A stretch of 9,529 bases of DNA. Source: an uncultured Planctomycetaceae bacterium. GTDB lineage: Bacteria > Planctomycetota > Planctomycetia > Pirellulales > UBA1268. Position 1 is the stretch's first letter. Each line of letters starts with the position of its first letter. Positions 7,601 through 9,529 of the stretch are shown here, piece by piece. The stretch is from positions 1 through 9,529 of the forward strand of contig CALCGM010000477.1 in assembly GCA_937900985.1 (NCBI GenBank), in the 5' to 3' direction. The notes under the pieces are model-generated. The model had not been told where the DNA came from. It saw only the letters and a program-made list of their open reading frames with translations, and did no database searches. The position numbers were made by a program, and so were the translations under genes.

Positions 7601-7823
7601 GACGATTCTCACCTCAGGAACATCACTGATCGCGACGCTGATTCTCTACCTGTTTGGCGGCCAAGGCATTCACGCCTTCGCCTTCACCATGCTGATCGGC
7701 ATTGTCAGCGGTACGTTTAGCACGATCTACATCGCGTCTCCGCTGGTGCTGCTGCTCCAGCGGCGAGCCGCCCAGAGCCGCAGTGTGGCGGTGGCACCCG
7801 CTGGAGCTGCCGGGAGCCGTTAA
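4653..7823 (+). CDS. secDF: Fused protein translocase subunit SecDF
   Basis: Inner membrane RND-family protein that uses an ion gradient to aid late steps of Sec export. It has 1056 residues with the SecD half first and the SecF half second. GGAAGGAG (4634-4641) precedes the ATG by 11 nt. SecD half: two N-terminal helices (about 29-49 and 61-78; SecD usually has one), GIDLKGG with Asp87, a large periplasmic domain to about 445 including the LDDVLLSAPTIQ element, then five helices with the ion-relay motif VDANVLIYERMREE (Asp509, equivalent to E. coli SecD Asp519). SecF half: a helix, DIDFTGGTSVQL (647-658), a periplasmic region to about 860 ending at RIGGKVAG, then five helices with SINDTIVIFDRLRE (Asp950, equivalent to E. 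coli SecF Asp213). I count 13 helices. The SecF periplasmic region is about twice the usual size and looks like two beta-alpha-beta units joined by an acidic, Pro/Ala-rich linker (about 733-765). Confidence 0.96.
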   Translation: MAANHLLGGCVGILGQAAADPQAWYTEGWVLWLLAAACIVGPSVVAYLISGGLRAKDMWGRMAVVLTALTCGIVIVASGWPPRLGIDLKGGVILVYEVDAAKRVSEQADDAARRIEEVINREEGLTGVASRTADGLVAVRLETADASAVDRFTAAMDAVDFGEVRVELASREETAEAVTLSYSVAGGAQPVDMDKLVAAVSRRVNPGGQKEVTVRQYGLDQLEVIVPDVDQAEVDLIKRIVSSAGVLEFRITANVSDPRHRRVIELANRSPGTMVTEEGRQIGRWVELDTSKIGAGEESGLVTRAAADGRTEVLVVLDRFNVTGGYLTRALSSYDQNLQPCVNFSFNSAGSSLFGTLTGQNLPDPANRLTSRLGIVLDDVLLSAPTIQTAISGDGQITGSFKQADVDFLVGVLNAGSLPAALSSEPVSEQKISPQLGADTIRSGSRAMLFALVAVLIFMLAYYRFMGLVADLAVLLNVVLVVAVMISIKAAFTLAGLAGLVLSVGMAVDANVLIYERMREELDRGAAMRMAIRNGFQRAFSTIVDSNLTTLITGVVLYAIGTDQLKGFAVTLVLGLTLNLFTAVFCSRVVFDLAERNRWMTKLSMSRLFGKTDIGFVAFMRPAVIAAVAFLLVGGAAVFYRGQGLLDIDFTGGTSVQLAFKDGEGLDVAEVRQSVASLPDVAVSSMTSTDSGSGTRYKIDTSEKDAELVETTLQDAFPGKLATYSMAFGEVTSLEASSLAPGASDELGDGEESAEADEATPPPAGLTTRVVLDFPQRINRPALEEVLARALAAEGASDAGYQLDAGEPGSGASGVRAKPYREWTLTTSLDVDGTRGVAEQMAAELAETPVYLSANRIGGKVAGNTQVTAGYALVASLICIVLYVWLRFQNVAFGLAAVVALAHDVLVTVSCLALSTFVAPFLGWALVDDFKISLDVIAALLTIVGFSINDTIVIFDRLREIRGKSPFVTPEMVDRALNQTLSRTILTSGTSLIATLILYLFGGQGIHAFAFTMLIGIVSGTFSTIYIASPLVLLLQRRAAQSRSVAVAPAGAAGSR

Positions 7824-7826
7824 ATG

Positions 7827-7844
7827 CCCCTCGAGTTTGAGGGG
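7827..7844 (+). terminator. Hairpin just after secDF, possible terminator
   Basis: CCCCTC (7827-7832) pairs with GAGGGG (7839-7844) around a 6-nt loop, starting 4 nt after the secDF stop codon. The position suits a terminator for the yajC-secDF transcript, but no T-run follows, so it would be atypical, or might act instead as a 3' stabilising hairpin or with Rho. Confidence 0.4.
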
Positions 7845-7897
7845 TGCGCGGCTTGTGAGCGGCCTGCCGGTTGTCGGGGGGGCGTGCGTGTCCGCAT

Positions 7898-7911
7898 GCT
7901 GTGAGAACAGC
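7898..7911 (+). other. Small stem-loop with a GAGA tetraloop between secDF and the LysM gene
   Basis: GCTGT (7898-7902) and ACAGC (7907-7911) form a perfect 5-bp stem capped by GAGA, a GNRA-type tetraloop. It lies in the 171-nt gap 5' of the LysM gene. GNRA loops are stable in RNA, but a stem this short can arise by chance. No convincing promoter is visible in the gap. Confidence 0.22.
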
Positions 7912-7994
7912 GGGCATAGTTGTCATGGTGTCGATGGATCCTGAAGGGACCAGCGGCAGCGTGACCCTGTTTCCCGCGAGAGTCTTGTGGCCCC

Positions 7995-8744
7995 ATGGTG
8001 CGGTTTGTTCGCCTGGCAGCGTCGGTGGTGATGGTGGTCGGCGGTGTCTGGCTGGCGGTCGCCTTGGTGAGCGGGCCGGGGCAGGATGCCGGCGGAGCTG
8101 CCCCGGTGGCGGCATTGGATGAAAAGCCGAGCGTGGCAGCGCCGCGTTCGTCGCGATTGATTCCCGATTCGGCGGTGTCGATCCCGAGCGACGGGGAAAC
8201 CGAGGAGCCAGAGGCAGCCCTGACGGAAGAGCTGACAGCAGCGCTGGCATCCGCGGGAGCCCCCGAGCCCGCCAGGCCACTGCCAGACGTGCCTGCCGCG
8301 CTGGCTGAGCGGCCGCCACCGTTGGAGCCCGACTACCACTCGGCGCTCGACCTTCCGCCTCCTCCGCTGCTGGATGCCCAGTCGCCGCCACCGCTTGTCG
8401 GTGGCTCGACGTGGCGGCAGCCTCAGGCTCCCCCCTCGCTCGCTTCGCTCCAGCCTGGCATGGCCCCCACCGGTGGGGCGGCCGTGGTCAGCGGGAATCG
8501 GGTGCCGCCTGCTGGGCCGGCAGCGGCCTCGTCGTATGTGATCTGTGATGGCGACGACCTGACGTCGATCGCCACTCGCTTCTACGGCCACCCGGCGGCA
8601 GCTCGCCTGGTGTACGAAGCCAATCGAGACCGGCTGCCAGCGGCGGATGTCCTGCCGATCGGTGCCGTGCTCGTGCTTCCGCCACCGCCTGGGCAGCCGC
8701 AGCCGCATCGCCCTGGTGGCTGGATCGAGCCGGCACACGAGTGA
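7995..8744 (+). CDS. Signal-anchored proline-rich protein with C-terminal LysM domain
   Basis: 249 residues with no known gene name. Residues 5-26 form a hydrophobic helix behind a short basic start (MVRFVR), so the protein is either secreted or anchored by its N-terminus with the rest outside the cytoplasm. Residues about 30-180 are low complexity, rich in Pro, Ala, Ser and Glu, with several proline clusters (such as LPPPPLL), probably an extended spacer. Residues about 181-231 match a LysM domain: YVICDGDDLTSIATRFYG, then YEANRDRLP, then PIGAVLVLP, the usual order of hydrophobic strand, Gly-Asp turn, helix, Asn-Arg turn and closing strand. LysM domains bind N-acetylglucosamine in peptidoglycan or related glycans, so a cell-envelope role is likely. 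No catalytic domain is visible. The ATG at 7995 has only a weak purine stretch upstream. Its stop codon directly abuts the stop of the converging hydrolase gene. Confidence 0.82.
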   Translation: MVRFVRLAASVVMVVGGVWLAVALVSGPGQDAGGAAPVAALDEKPSVAAPRSSRLIPDSAVSIPSDGETEEPEAALTEELTAALASAGAPEPARPLPDVPAALAERPPPLEPDYHSALDLPPPPLLDAQSPPPLVGGSTWRQPQAPPSLASLQPGMAPTGGAAVVSGNRVPPAGPAAASSYVICDGDDLTSIATRFYGHPAAARLVYEANRDRLPAADVLPIGAVLVLPPPPGQPQPHRPGGWIEPAHE

Positions 8745-9529
8745 TCAGCGAGCGAGCTGCTTGGTGAAGAAGTCAGCGAGCAGCGGCACGAAGGTGTTTG
8801 CGCCAGCCGTCGCAAGGGCATCCGCCTTCTCGCTGGTGCGGTAGTTCAGCAGGAAGAGCGAGGCGTCGGTGGTCGGATTCTCCACCCCGTCGGCCTGCTC
8901 GGGTGAGCCATCGAGTTTCTGCTCAAACCAGCTGTCGGGGCGGCCGCGTTTGAGCTGCCCGAACATCCGCGACGCGTCGCGGTCGCGTTCGCCAGCGAGA
9001 ATCACCAGCGGCAGCTCCCGCAAGATGGTGGGCGTTTGCAGGGCGGGGCCGATGGTGGCCCCCTTGAGGGAAAACACCGGGCTGATCAGGCAGAGGGCCC
9101 GCACGTTGCCTCCCTGTGGACCAGCGGCGAGCGGTGGCCAGGCCGCGTCGGCTGCCGTCCAGAGACTGGCGAGCGTGCCGCCGAGGCCCGATCCCACCAC
9201 GCACAGCCGCGTGGGGTCGAGTCGCTTGTCGGACTTCGCAGTGCGACGGATCCAGGCATACACCGTTTCTAAGTCTCCGCGGAGCCTGGCCTGCTCGCGA
9301 ACCCGTCCTCCCTGCGAGGCCGCGACGGCTTCGAGATCTGCTTTCAGCAGTCGGTCGGCATGAAGCGTGTCGGTGCGGCCGTTGGGCCATTCACGCGTTG
9401 TGCTGCCGCCATGTCCACGGAGATCGGGAGCCACCACGCTCAAGCCCGCCGCCTGGAGGCCGATCGCCAAGGGCTCCAGCGTCGCATGCGAGCCCTCCAG
9501 GTCGTGCACCAGGATGACGGTCGCGAGGG
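8745..9529 (-). CDS. Alpha/beta-hydrolase-fold protein, catalytic residues apparently lost (5' end beyond window)
   Basis: The frame is open to the right edge, so the first residues are missing; the visible part is about 260 residues. Reading down the minus strand, VILVHDLEGS (around 9490-9518) is the first core strand with its HG-like oxyanion loop, PDLRGHGGS (about 9400-9430) is the typical fourth-strand motif, CVVGSGLGG (about 9180-9206) is the nucleophile elbow, and VILAGERD (8982-9005) is the strand that usually carries the acidic residue. In active enzymes the elbow reads G-x-S-x-G; here it reads G-S-G-L-G, putting Gly (codon 9186-9188) where the Ser nucleophile should be. No histidine occurs after the VILAGERD strand, where the catalytic His is expected. 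No signal peptide can be judged. A GTG at 9509 would truncate the first strand and is unlikely to be the start. It may be a non-catalytic relative or act by other residues. Substrate and role are unknown. Confidence 0.82.
   Translation of the reverse strand, partial: LATVILVHDLEGSHATLEPLAIGLQAAGLSVVAPDLRGHGGSTTREWPNGRTDTLHADRLLKADLEAVAASQGGRVREQARLRGDLETVYAWIRRTAKSDKRLDPTRLCVVGSGLGGTLASLWTAADAAWPPLAAGPQGGNVRALCLISPVFSLKGATIGPALQTPTILRELPLVILAGERDRDASRMFGQLKRGRPDSWFEQKLDGSPEQADGVENPTTDASLFLLNYRTSEKADALATAGANTFVPLLADFFTKQLAR

Noticed and set aside
7920..7948. TTGTCA as a -35 box for the LysM gene
   Set aside because: No acceptable -10 element occurs 16-18 bp downstream.
7717..8391. Minus-strand open frame of 224 codons across the end of secDF, the gap and the LysM gene
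   Set aside because: It crosses the secDF 3' end and the LysM signal anchor, and its product is Arg/Pro/Ala-rich without a domain; composition explains it.

Overview
The window is GC-rich, densely coding bacterial chromosome and most resembles a planctomycete (Planctomycetota). Pointers are the fused SecD-SecF protein with enlarged domains, a membrane pyrophosphatase with long lineage-specific additions, non-ATG starts, and a degenerate alpha/beta hydrolase of a kind I associate loosely with that phylum. No rRNA or marker tree is available, so the assignment is an inference of moderate strength.

Layout. Bases 1-201 hold no credible gene. They contain a possible weak terminator for something upstream (69-92) that overlaps a possible sigma70-type promoter (78-107). 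On the plus strand follow hppA (membrane ion-pumping pyrophosphatase, 202-2952), tgt (tRNA-guanine transglycosylase, 2984-4117), a short leader with a good promoter candidate and a strong hairpin (4147-4226), yajC (4269-4649) and a fused secDF (4653-7823). A hairpin follows secDF, then a signal-anchored, proline-rich protein with a C-terminal LysM domain (7995-8744). On the minus strand an alpha/beta-hydrolase-fold protein (8745 to beyond 9529) runs tail to tail with the LysM gene; its 5' end lies outside the window.

How the genes fit together. tgt-yajC-secD-secF is a widely conserved bacterial gene order, with YajC and SecDF forming the accessory complex of the Sec translocon. SecDF uses a transmembrane H+ or Na+ gradient to help pull proteins outward; HppA makes such a gradient from pyrophosphate. 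The proximity is suggestive, but a functional link is only inferred.

I see no transposon, CRISPR array, tRNA, rRNA, phage gene or defence system, and no wholly unknown multi-gene system. The points most worth a second look are within known families: a part-eukaryote-like substrate pocket in Tgt, a duplicated-looking periplasmic domain in the SecF half, extracytoplasmic additions to HppA with signatures of the K+-dependent subfamily, a structured leader before yajC-secDF, and a hydrolase that appears to have lost its catalytic Ser and His.
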